NCBI RefSeq assembly: GCF_000732625.1
Contig: NZ_JPJI01000023.1
Coordinates: 248,001-312,000, forward strand
Length of the DNA: 64,000 bases
Source: Nonlabens ulvanivorans
GTDB lineage: Bacteria; Bacteroidota; Bacteroidia; Flavobacteriales; Flavobacteriaceae
Reading direction: 5' to 3'
Part shown: positions 50,739-59,250 of the stretch, in pieces
Layout: each line of letters starts with the position of its first letter
Numbering within the stretch: the stretch's first letter is position 1
Translations under genes and position numbers: made by a program
The notes under the pieces: generated by a model
Databases searched by the model: none
The model's input: only the letters and a program-made list of their open reading frames with translations
Told to the model about the DNA's origin: nothing

Positions 50739-51887
50739 TTATTTAATCAAGTGATTTGGGAAATCCTCTACGCGCTCGCAGCAAATTTGCTCCATCACCT
50801 GTTGTAATTCTGTTTTTAATAAGGATATTGTGTGGTCACCACCTTTATTTCCTAAAGCGGCAACTCCATACATAAAAGATCGTCCCATGAAAGTGAACTT
50901 TGCACCAGAAGCAAGTGCTCTTGCCACGTCTGGACCAGAACGTATGCCGCTATCCATCATCACCTCAATTTGATCACCGTATTTCTCAGCAATAGAGGTA
51001 AGAGGTTTGATGGAAGATTCTCCGGCGTCTAGTTGTCTTCCTCCATGATTGGAAACAATAATACCGTCTAAACCTAATCGAATGGCTTGCTCTGCATCAT
51101 AATGTGATGCAACTCCTTTAAGAACGATTTTCCCTTTCCACATATCGCGAATAGGTTTAATTTTCTCTTCATTCAATCTCCCAGAAAAAGTTTGATCCAT
51201 GAACTTGCCTAGTTGTTTGAGATCTAAATTTTTAGGCATGTAAGGCAATAGATTAGCAAAACTAGGAATCCCATGTTTGAGTGTCTCTATACTCCAGTGT
51301 GGTCTACCTAAAGCCTGTAGGACATTACTCAAGTTCATTTTAGGAGGCATGGCGAGTCCATTTCTAATATCTCTAGGTCTAAATCCAAAACTGGGTACGT
51401 CACAAAGAATAACTAGAACAGGACATTCTGCAGCTTCGGCCCTTTTGATAATGTCATCTCTCAATCGGTCTTCGGTAGGATGGTACAGTTGAAACCATGC
51501 TTTTCCTTCAGTAAGTTCTGCAGCTCTTTCTATACTGGTTGTGGTAACTGTACTAAGAATGAAAGGAATGTTGTGTTTAAAGGCAGCTTTAGCAAGAATT
51601 TCTGGTGAGTTAGGCCACATTAAACCTTGCAAACCTATAGGAGAAATGCCAAATGGTGCATCATACTCAATACCAAATAACTTAGTTTTTAAAGAGGATC
51701 CACCGTGATTTCTTAAATAATTAGGCTTTAATTGTACTTCTCTTAATTCAGAAGTGTTTCTGTGAAGATTTACATCTTCATTACAGCCACCATCTAGATA
51801 TTCAAAAGCAAATTTAGGAATCTTCTTTTTAGCCTTGTTTCTTAAATCATCTATGGAAGGATATTTAGTATTTATGTTTAATGCCAT
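50739..51887 (-). CDS. lldD: FMN-dependent L-lactate dehydrogenase (alpha-hydroxy-acid oxidase family)
   Basis: A 382-aa FMN enzyme oxidising L-2-hydroxy acids. Key features: FAFEYLDGGCNEDVNLHRN, GISPIGLQGLMWPNSPEILA, FQLYHPTEDR, LKGVASHYDAEQAIRLGLDG and the active-site signature SNHGGRQLDAGESS (His, Arg). In L-rhamnose breakdown the aldolase/dehydrogenase yields L-lactate, which this enzyme would turn into pyruvate. It is 4 nt from the kinase gene. Confidence 0.9.
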   Translation of the reverse strand: MALNINTKYPSIDDLRNKAKKKIPKFAFEYLDGGCNEDVNLHRNTSELREVQLKPNYLRNHGGSSLKTKLFGIEYDAPFGISPIGLQGLMWPNSPEILAKAAFKHNIPFILSTVTTTSIERAAELTEGKAWFQLYHPTEDRLRDDIIKRAEAAECPVLVILCDVPSFGFRPRDIRNGLAMPPKMNLSNVLQALGRPHWSIETLKHGIPSFANLLPYMPKNLDLKQLGKFMDQTFSGRLNEEKIKPIRDMWKGKIVLKGVASHYDAEQAIRLGLDGIIVSNHGGRQLDAGESSIKPLTSIAEKYGDQIEVMMDSGIRSGPDVARALASGAKFTFMGRSFMYGVAALGNKGGDHTISLLKTELQQVMEQICCERVEDFPNHLIK

Positions 51888-51891
51888 AGTT

Positions 51892-53265
51892 TTATTTAAT
51901 TATAAAGGGTACATGTTTTTTAAGAGAGTAGTTCTTTTTCAAAAATTTAGAATTCAATTTTCTGTCAGAAATAGCAACTGCTGCACCTAGTGCTGATCCT
52001 AATGAGGCTTTTGTAGTGCGTAATTTCATATCTCTGAGGTAGTGGGATAATAATTTAATATAGAGATCATTGTCTGAGAACCCTCCATCTACGTATAGTC
52101 GGTCTATTTGTTGTTCTTTAGAGATTCTCTCAATGTTTTCTACTTGTAATGAGACTAATTCAATCATCATATGATGATATGCATGCTCAAATTTATCATA
52201 CTGATAGGATGTTTTTGCTGGCATGTTTTCATGTGAAAAGGACTTCCAGGCAAAACTATGTTTGAACTCTTTAGAAATTTCAGCATATAGTTGATGGTCA
52301 AATTGTACTGTTTTGTGATAATCCTTTTCAACATTAAACTTTTTTGATAGTTCTTTTACTTGTAGATTATATTCATTACCTAAGAATAATCGAGATGACT
52401 TAACTGCTTTTCCATTAATTCTCATGTAATTGATACAACTGTTTTTTGTCTCGTCTTCAGTTAGTAATTTTTTAGAAAAGGGATTTAAAGAAATAGACCA
52501 AGTGCCTGTGGATACTAGAATGAAGGGTTTTTTAATACTTCTTACATAAGGCAGTAGGGCAGAGGAGCTATCGTGAATTCCCACACCTATTTTAATACGT
52601 TTACCATTATAATTCATGTTAATACTAGTCTCAGTAGAAACTATAGGTGGTAAAATTTCATGAATATTTTCTTCGTAGACCCATTGATGATAATCTTTAG
52701 TCTCATAGTTCCACAGAGATGTGTGACAACCTATACTGGTATATTCACTTAAAGCAATTCCCGTGAAAATATAACTAAGGTACTGAGGTAAATGTAGTGA
52801 ATATTTAATTTTTTTAAATACTTCTGGTTTTTGATGTTTTAACCAGTAAAGTTGCATACCAGAATTAAGCAAACCAGAGCGTGGAGAACCCGTTTTAGTA
52901 GCAAAGGTTAACTCTGGACCGTATTTTTCATAAAATTTTTCCTCAACTTGTGGATCTATTTCTTTAGTATAGTTATAAAGTGGTGTCAGTACCTCGCCAT
53001 TTTCATCTAGATGTACAAAGCTAGCGCCGTATGTTGAAAAATTGATGGCTTTAACGGTATATTCTTCATTTTCTAAAATGCGATGAAACAAATCTTTCAA
53101 CCATTTTTGTAACGCTGCTAGATCTTCAGTAGGGTGCCCATCTTCATCTTTAACAGTTTCAAAACGAGAATACTCTCGATGTACTTCTTTAAAGTCATTA
53201 TCAAATAGAAAGAATTTTTTATTGGTCTTACCTATGTCAAATACAGCAGTTACTTTTTGCTTCAT
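51892..53265 (-). CDS. rhaB: Rhamnulokinase (FGGY family)
   Basis: A 457-aa sugar kinase with the FGGY fold. The phosphate-binding start AVFDIGKTNKKFFLFD, the central GVGIHDSSSALLPYV with LVSTGTWSISLNPFS, and the ATP-site DRLYVDGGFSDNDLYIKLLS support it. Between the isomerase and lldD genes, with 10- and 4-nt gaps, it should phosphorylate L-rhamnulose. L-fuculokinase is the alternative, made less likely by the RhaI-type isomerase beside it. Confidence 0.9.
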   Translation of the reverse strand: MKQKVTAVFDIGKTNKKFFLFDNDFKEVHREYSRFETVKDEDGHPTEDLAALQKWLKDLFHRILENEEYTVKAINFSTYGASFVHLDENGEVLTPLYNYTKEIDPQVEEKFYEKYGPELTFATKTGSPRSGLLNSGMQLYWLKHQKPEVFKKIKYSLHLPQYLSYIFTGIALSEYTSIGCHTSLWNYETKDYHQWVYEENIHEILPPIVSTETSINMNYNGKRIKIGVGIHDSSSALLPYVRSIKKPFILVSTGTWSISLNPFSKKLLTEDETKNSCINYMRINGKAVKSSRLFLGNEYNLQVKELSKKFNVEKDYHKTVQFDHQLYAEISKEFKHSFAWKSFSHENMPAKTSYQYDKFEHAYHHMMIELVSLQVENIERISKEQQIDRLYVDGGFSDNDLYIKLLSHYLRDMKLRTTKASLGSALGAAVAISDRKLNSKFLKKNYSLKKHVPFIIK

Positions 53266-53275
53266 GGCTACTAGT

Positions 53276-54556
53276 TTACAGTCCTGTTGCTAAGGTGTTC
53301 TTACCTCTTTCTTTAATTAATAGATCTCGTACAGATAACGATCTATAACTATTAATAGGGCTAATTGCTCCACCTGTTTGTAATCGTGCTTCAGCTAGTA
53401 ATGGTCTTACGTCAGTTCTATAGGCTTCTTGTAAAAGCTCTTGACATTTAACAACGTCGTTGTCTAATTGCGCGTTTTTTAATGCTGTTTGATCTACTAA
53501 TAATGCTTTTGCATAAGCTTCTTGAATAGCTTCTAAGGATTGTATTAAATCTTCTAGTGGATCCTTAATATTATGACTTGCATCGATCATCCAGGCAAGA
53601 TCTGGATTTTGAGGATTGTTTTCCATACCGTAAACTAACTCATTAAAAATTAAGAATAGCGCATATGGCTTAATACTTCCCACGGTAAGGTCATCATCGC
53701 CATATTTACTATCGTTAAAGTGAAAACCTCCAAGTTTTCCTTTTAATTGCAGAATGGCTACTATTTGCTCTATATTAGTATTAGGTAAATGGTGTCCTAA
53801 ATCTACTAAGGTATATGCCTTGTCACCACAACCATTTGCGAGCATCAATGATGCACCCCAATCTTGAATAACAGTACTGTAAAAGTTAGGTTCATAAGGT
53901 TTGTATTCTATTAAGAGATTCCAATCTTTAGGTAAGCCTTTATAAATCTCGATTAAGCTATCTTGAGTGTATTGAAATGCAGTTTGGAAATTATTTTGAC
54001 CAGGGAAACTTGAACCATCTGCTAACCATACGGTTAATGCCTTAGATCCTAGTTCATTACCTATTTTAATAACATCTAAGTTGTGTTGTATCGCCTGATC
54101 TCTTACAGCTTTACTCGTATTGCTTAATGAACCGAACTTGTAACTCTCTTTTGCATTTGTTTGATCCTGGAATGTATTTGAGTTAACAGCATCAAATTTA
54201 ATGTTTAAATGATCAGCTTTTTCTTTTATAGCTTGGTAGTCTGATGGAATATCCCAAGGAATATGTAATGAAACCGCTCCAGCGGTTTGTGTTAGACTAT
54301 GAAGTATTCCTATATCATCGATTTTCTGTTCTAATGAGGAAGGTTCGCCATAGAAAGAAAAACGTCCAAAACGTGTTCCTCCTGCTCCTAATGCCCAGCT
54401 AGGAATTGCTACTTGAAAATCTGATAATTGCTTTAAAATCAGTTCTAAATTATGACCTTTTTTTGTTAAAGCATCTGCAAGATGATTATAGCTGTTATAA
54501 TGAGCGTCAAGATGTTTTTTATTATCGTCTTGAATATGTTGCTTAGTTAAGTTCAT
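53276..54556 (-). CDS. rhaI: L-rhamnose isomerase (RhaI/Pseudomonas type)
   Basis: A 426-aa TIM-barrel sugar isomerase converting L-rhamnose to L-rhamnulose. Segments IPSWALGAGGTRFGRFSFYGEP, SLHIPWDIPSDYQAIKEKA, LIEYKPYEPNFYSTV, LVDLGHHLPNTNIEQIVAIL and GGFHFNDSKYGDDDLTVGS carry the metal ligands (Glu, Asp, His, Asp) of the RhaI family, which differs from the E. coli RhaA type. Confidence 0.92.
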   Translation of the reverse strand: MNLTKQHIQDDNKKHLDAHYNSYNHLADALTKKGHNLELILKQLSDFQVAIPSWALGAGGTRFGRFSFYGEPSSLEQKIDDIGILHSLTQTAGAVSLHIPWDIPSDYQAIKEKADHLNIKFDAVNSNTFQDQTNAKESYKFGSLSNTSKAVRDQAIQHNLDVIKIGNELGSKALTVWLADGSSFPGQNNFQTAFQYTQDSLIEIYKGLPKDWNLLIEYKPYEPNFYSTVIQDWGASLMLANGCGDKAYTLVDLGHHLPNTNIEQIVAILQLKGKLGGFHFNDSKYGDDDLTVGSIKPYALFLIFNELVYGMENNPQNPDLAWMIDASHNIKDPLEDLIQSLEAIQEAYAKALLVDQTALKNAQLDNDVVKCQELLQEAYRTDVRPLLAEARLQTGGAISPINSYRSLSVRDLLIKERGKNTLATGL

Positions 54557-54653
54557 TAAATTGATATTTTAATGAAAAACTTCCATAAGTTAAAATAGTA
54601 CTTTATGGAAGAATTCCTGTATAATAATAGTATTTCAGTATTTGGTATAGCAC

Positions 54654-54667
54654 GCTTTCGCGAAAGC
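54654..54667. repeat. Iterated palindrome GCTTTCGCGAAAGC, copy 11 (intergenic)
   Basis: Exact copy in the 186-nt gap between the isomerase and aldolase/dehydrogenase genes. A weaker hairpin (ACCGTAA / TTACGGT, about 54713-54735) in the same gap may partly terminate the aldolase transcript. Confidence 0.95.
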
Positions 54668-54742
54668 GGAATAATTATCCAGCTCTAATGCTACGAGAGT
54701 CTTTGGATTGTAAACCGTAAGGTTAATTTACGGTAGTTTAGA

Positions 54743-56848
54743 TTATCTCACAAAGGCGTTTGCCATACCACCATCTACATTGATGATATTACCTGTAGAT
54801 TTATCTAGGATTCCTACCAAAGAAAATACACCATTTGCGATATCTTCTGGTCTGATGATCTCATTTAATAAATTACGTTTTGCATAAAAAGCAGGCAGTT
54901 CTTCTACGGTTATCCCGTTTGCTTTTGCACGACCTTCTGCCCAGGCACCTTCCCAGATTTTACTACCTACGATTACACCATCTGGATTCACCGTATTTAC
55001 TCTGATTTTATCTTTACCTAGTTCTGCAGCGAGCAAACGCACCATGTGCTGTTGAGCAGCTTTGGCGGTTCCATAAGCCACATTATTAGGTCCCGCTACA
55101 AGTCCATTTTTACTAGCGATAGAGATATAATCTCCACCTAGTCCTTGCTTGCGCATGATTTCTACAGATTGTTGAGCAAGTTCAAACTGACCTTTTACTA
55201 GGATGTCTTGTAAAATATTCCAGTCTTTGTCTGTTGTGTTTTCTAATGATTTTGAGATTGCTAGACCTGCACTGTGTACAATAATGTCTACTCCTCCAAA
55301 TTCTAAACATGCTTTCTTATAAGCAGAAGCTATAGATTTTGTATCTGTGACATCACAAACAGCATAAGTAGAAACATCTCTTTTATAAGTCGCGTTTGCA
55401 GTAACTAGGCTTTCTTCATTAATATCTGTAAGTACTACGTTTGCACCTTCGGCAGCTAGTTTATCTGCAATTGCTTTACCTATTCCACCACCTGCACCAG
55501 TAATTAGGGCTACTTTTCTAGAAAGTGGCAACTCTTTAGGCATTCTTTGTAACTTAGCTTCTTCTAGTAACCAGTATTCTATATCAAAAGCTTCTTGACG
55601 TGGTAATGAAGTGTATGAAGTAATAGCTTCTGCACCGCGCATTACGTTAATCGCATTGATATAAAATTCATTTGCTACTCGAGTAGTTTGCTTGTTTTTT
55701 GCAAAACTGAACATTCCTACTCCTGGATAAATGATAATCACAGGATTTGCATCTCTTATCGCTGGACTATTGTCTCGTTTACAAGTGTTATAGTAATCTA
55801 CATATTCCTGACGGTAAGCTTCAAAAGCTGGTTCTAATTTTGCTTTAATAGCATCAGTGTCAGATAGATCTTCATTTTTATCTAGTGATAATACTAGTGG
55901 CTGTATTTTTGTACGTAAGAAATGATCAGGACATGATGTTCCCATAGGAGCTAGTCGCTCTAGATCATTACTATTAATGTATTCCATCACTACGTCTGTA
56001 TCAGAGAAGTGACCTATCATTCTGTTTTCTGAAGAGCAAAGTCCTCTAAGAAGAGGCATTAACTGTGCTGCTTTCTCTTTACGCTCTGCTGGTGGAAGAC
56101 TTTCTACTTTTTGTCCGCCAAAAACAACTCCGTTTTCTTTTATTTTCTTCTCAATATATTCTGAAGCCATTTCAATAACTTCTAAACTATTGATATATGA
56201 TTCATAAGAAGTGTCTCCCCATGTAAATAAACCATGACTTCCTAGAACGATTCCTCTTATTCCAGGATTATCTGCTAGGCATTTCTCTAGTTGTAGTCCT
56301 AGGTCAAAACCTGGTTTTTGCCATGGTACCCATCCCATAGTATCTCCCCAAATTTCTTTGGTTACTTTCTCACTATCTTCTGCAGCAGCTACCGCAATAA
56401 GTGCATCTGGATGTAAGTGATCTATATGTGCAAATGGAAGTAAACCATGTAAAGGTGTATCAATAGAAGGTGCTTTACTGTCTAGATCAAAAATACAATG
56501 GTTAAATAAACCTACCATTCTATCCTCATCATGTAAACCTTGATATACTTGTTTAAGATCACGTAATCTACTTGTGTACAGACCAGCAATTCCTGCTCTG
56601 TTAAGTGTTCCTATGTCACCACCAGAACCTTTTACCCACATTACTTCTACATCCTCATTAGTCAGTGGATCTTTTTCAATGGTTTTACAGCTGGTATTAC
56701 CACCACCATAGTTAGTAATTCTTAAATCTGCTCCTAATATATTAGAACGGTATAAGAATAAAGCCACCTGATCATCACCAAGTGAATCTGCTTTTTTCTG
56801 ATCCCATAAATAATCTACGTACTTAAAAGTTTTTGCGCTAGTTGACAT
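54743..56848 (-). CDS. rhaEW: Bifunctional rhamnulose-1-phosphate aldolase / SDR lactaldehyde dehydrogenase
   Basis: A 701-aa fusion. Residues about 1-420 form a class II aldolase/adducin domain (NYGGGNTSCKT, VKGSGGDIGTL, LPFAHIDHLHPDALIAVAAA with zinc His, GSHGLFTWGD). Residues about 430-701 form a short-chain dehydrogenase (ALITGAGGGIGKAIADKLA, VHSAGLAISKSL, catalytic YGTAKAAQQH). It cleaves rhamnulose-1-phosphate to dihydroxyacetone phosphate and L-lactaldehyde and oxidises the latter to L-lactate, which lldD downstream then uses. The divergent GntR regulator lies 207 nt away. Confidence 0.93.
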   Translation of the reverse strand: MSTSAKTFKYVDYLWDQKKADSLGDDQVALFLYRSNILGADLRITNYGGGNTSCKTIEKDPLTNEDVEVMWVKGSGGDIGTLNRAGIAGLYTSRLRDLKQVYQGLHDEDRMVGLFNHCIFDLDSKAPSIDTPLHGLLPFAHIDHLHPDALIAVAAAEDSEKVTKEIWGDTMGWVPWQKPGFDLGLQLEKCLADNPGIRGIVLGSHGLFTWGDTSYESYINSLEVIEMASEYIEKKIKENGVVFGGQKVESLPPAERKEKAAQLMPLLRGLCSSENRMIGHFSDTDVVMEYINSNDLERLAPMGTSCPDHFLRTKIQPLVLSLDKNEDLSDTDAIKAKLEPAFEAYRQEYVDYYNTCKRDNSPAIRDANPVIIIYPGVGMFSFAKNKQTTRVANEFYINAINVMRGAEAITSYTSLPRQEAFDIEYWLLEEAKLQRMPKELPLSRKVALITGAGGGIGKAIADKLAAEGANVVLTDINEESLVTANATYKRDVSTYAVCDVTDTKSIASAYKKACLEFGGVDIIVHSAGLAISKSLENTTDKDWNILQDILVKGQFELAQQSVEIMRKQGLGGDYISIASKNGLVAGPNNVAYGTAKAAQQHMVRLLAAELGKDKIRVNTVNPDGVIVGSKIWEGAWAEGRAKANGITVEELPAFYAKRNLLNEIIRPEDIANGVFSLVGILDKSTGNIINVDGGMANAFVR

Positions 56849-57016
56849 AAAAGAAATAAATTTTTAAACGAATTTAAATCAACAAGATAATTTTGCTATC
56901 CTGTGCTGTGCGGTTATGGATAACTTTTTACATAGTTGTTATGTTTAATAGATTCTATATCCGATACTTGAATTTATAATATTTATGGTAATTAAAGTAT
57001 TTGTGTATTAGTTTAC

Positions 57017-57024
57017 TATTTTTG
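57017..57024 (+). promoter_or_regulatory. -7 promoter box of the GntR regulator
   Basis: TATTTTTG, an exact TAnnTTTG match, 31 nt before the ATG at 57056. Confidence 0.55.
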
Positions 57025-57038
57025 TTAGGATTTCCTAA
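57025..57038. promoter_or_regulatory. Inverted repeat, candidate GntR operator
   Basis: TTAGGA-TT-TCCTAA is a perfect 14-bp inverted repeat directly after the -7 box, where a bound dimer would block transcription. Autoregulation of the GntR gene, and possibly control of the divergent rhamnose operon, is inference. No second exact copy was seen in 56849-57055. Confidence 0.45.
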
Positions 57039-57055
57039 AAAGCCTAAGTCATTTT

Positions 57056-58096
57056 ATGTTTAAATTTATTAATATCGATGAGGATTCAAGGATCCCCAAA
57101 TATCAACAAATTGTAAATTCCATTATTTCCAATATTGAGGCAGGAAACCTAGTTATTGATCAAAGAATACCTTCTATTAATAAATTTAGTGAAGAATTTT
57201 ATCTATCCCGAGATACCGTCGAGAAAGCATACGGTATACTGAAGGAACGTAATATAATCACTGCCATAAGAGGTAAAGGATACTATATCAATAGAACAAA
57301 ATTAATTTCAAAAACGAATATTTTGTTTTTTATTAATAAATTAAGTTCTTACAAGTTAAGAATTTATAATTCCTTTATTAATAGTATCGGTCACAATAGC
57401 CACACTGACCTAGTGATATATCATTGTGATGAAACATTGTTTTTAAATTTATTAGAAAAGCATCAATCATCTTATGATTATTATATTATCATGCCGCATT
57501 TCAAGACGGAAGATCTAAAACATTCTAGTTATACTCAAGACGTAATTACGGCGCTTAAAAAATTGCCTAAAGAAAAGCTAGTAATACTGGATAATAAAAA
57601 GTCAACCATTAAAGGTTTGGATATTGAAATATATCAAGATTTTGAAAATGATATCTATAATGCTTTAAAAGAAGGATTTGTTAAGATTAAGGAATATAAA
57701 AAAGTTATATTGTTTTATCCTGAGAAAGCAGTATATCCTTATCCAAGAAGAATTTTACATGGATTTAGAAAGTTTTGTGTAGAATTTGATCTCGATTTTG
57801 AAATTCTTAATGAAGTGATCGATGATATGATTATCAAGAAGGGTGATTTATTTATAACTATTGAAGAGGCAGATTTAGTAAGTTTAGTAAAGCAAGCCAA
57901 AGAAGATGAATTTGTTTTAGGAAAGGAGATAGGTATTATTTCTTATAACGATACGCCACTCAAGGATTTATTAGGTATTACAGTTGTATCTACAGATTTT
58001 AAAATAATGGGTGAAACTGCAGCTGATATGATTTTAAATAATAAAAAAGGAAGTTTTAAAGTACCTTTTAATTTAATTGAAAGAGATTCTCTTTAG
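57056..58096 (+). CDS. GntR-family regulator with sugar-binding (LacI-type) domain
   Basis: A 346-aa transcription factor. The N-terminal GntR winged helix (residues about 1-75: IPKYQQIVNSIISNIEAGNL, FYLSRDTVEKAYGILKERN, IRGKGYYIN) is followed by a periplasmic-binding-protein-like domain (about 85-340) with EIGIISYNDTPLKDLLGITV and TAADMILNNKKG, the layout of Bacteroidota sugar-responsive GntR/LacI hybrids. Divergent from the rhamnose operon, it is the likely rhamnose or rhamnulose sensor. The last 29 nt overlap the convergent lactonase gene. Confidence 0.9.
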   Translation: MFKFINIDEDSRIPKYQQIVNSIISNIEAGNLVIDQRIPSINKFSEEFYLSRDTVEKAYGILKERNIITAIRGKGYYINRTKLISKTNILFFINKLSSYKLRIYNSFINSIGHNSHTDLVIYHCDETLFLNLLEKHQSSYDYYIIMPHFKTEDLKHSSYTQDVITALKKLPKEKLVILDNKKSTIKGLDIEIYQDFENDIYNALKEGFVKIKEYKKVILFYPEKAVYPYPRRILHGFRKFCVEFDLDFEILNEVIDDMIIKKGDLFITIEEADLVSLVKQAKEDEFVLGKEIGIISYNDTPLKDLLGITVVSTDFKIMGETAADMILNNKKGSFKVPFNLIERDSL

Positions 58097-59237
58097 ATTT
58101 TCTATAAGTATGCATTTGCAAGCTTGATGGACTATCTACAAGAATTTCATTAGGAAGTTTAGTAAGTTTTCCAGTTTCAACATCACGACTAAAAACAACA
58201 ATATTACCCGAGAACTGATTAGCTACTAATAAGAAGTTACCACAAGGCGACAACGTAAAGTTTCTCGGATGTTTACCATAAGTAGGTTCATGCCCTACTA
58301 AACGTAGCTTTCCTGTAAGCATATCAATAGAAAAGATGGAAATACTATCTTCTTCTGGACCTCTATTTGACACATACAAGAATTTACCATCTAGTGAAAT
58401 ATGAATATCTGCGGCTCTATAAATCTCTTGTAGTTTCTGGTAAGATGAATAATCTTCCATAAATTCTAAGTCCCCATTATGATAGTTAAAAGCTGTTATT
58501 TTTCCACTTAATTCCGAAATGCTATACCCAAATTTACCATTGGGATGAAATGTAAAATGACGTGGTCCACTGCCTGATTTCATGACTACATCACTAGTAT
58601 TGTGAAGAATAGAATCTTGATCTTTAACATCTAAACGGAAGGTTCTAATTTTATCTGCACCTAGGTCATGAGCAAATAAATAGTTGTTATCTGGAGAGAA
58701 GTTAGCAGAATGAATATGAGAAGCTTCTTGACGACTTTTAATAACACTACTGTCCTTAAATCTTAAAACTTGGCTATAAGGATTAAGACTTCCATCCTTA
58801 TTAATTTCTAAAAGACTCAAACTGCCATCAGAATATTGAGAACTCGCTAAAAAAGTACCTGTCTTATCTATTTCAATATGAGCTGGATTTAAACCTCCAC
58901 AATCTTTAACATTAACTAAATCTATTTTTCCTTGTTTAACATCTACAGTAAAGGATGCTATTTTTCCATTATAAGACATCTGACTATCCATTACAGAATA
59001 GAGATGCTCACCATCTTCTGATAATTTTAAAAACGAGGTATTGGTAACACTATCTAAAACATATTTTAAGGTGCTTTCTCCTGTGTCGTTGTTAAACTCG
59101 TAGACATGAATACCTTTACCTGGTTTTTTATCCGTAAAGCTGCCCACAAAAAGTATTGTGCTTTCTTTTTTTGACTCACAACTATGGATTAAGAATGTAA
59201 GAATAACTAGAAATGAAAATTTAGTTAGCTTATTCAT
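58068..59237 (-). CDS. Lactonase-family beta-propeller lipoprotein
   Basis: A 389-aa lipoprotein (MNKLTKFSFLVILTFLIHSC, lipobox Cys). The mature part is a seven-bladed lactonase propeller (PF10282 type): SYNGKIASFTVDVKQGKI, LNPAHIEIDKTGTFLASSQY, SGPRHFTFHPNGKFGYSISE, ADIHISLDGKFLYVSNRG and GKHPRNFTLSPCGNFLLVAN. 6-phosphogluconolactonase relatives hydrolyse sugar lactones; here a periplasmic sugar-acid lactone from polysaccharide breakdown is a possible substrate. 13 nt from the heparinase-like gene. Confidence 0.88.
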   Translation of the reverse strand: MNKLTKFSFLVILTFLIHSCESKKESTILFVGSFTDKKPGKGIHVYEFNNDTGESTLKYVLDSVTNTSFLKLSEDGEHLYSVMDSQMSYNGKIASFTVDVKQGKIDLVNVKDCGGLNPAHIEIDKTGTFLASSQYSDGSLSLLEINKDGSLNPYSQVLRFKDSSVIKSRQEASHIHSANFSPDNNYLFAHDLGADKIRTFRLDVKDQDSILHNTSDVVMKSGSGPRHFTFHPNGKFGYSISELSGKITAFNYHNGDLEFMEDYSSYQKLQEIYRAADIHISLDGKFLYVSNRGPEEDSISIFSIDMLTGKLRLVGHEPTYGKHPRNFTLSPCGNFLLVANQFSGNIVVFSRDVETGKLTKLPNEILVDSPSSLQMHTYRKSKENLFQLN

Positions 59238-59250
59238 ATAGATAATTATT

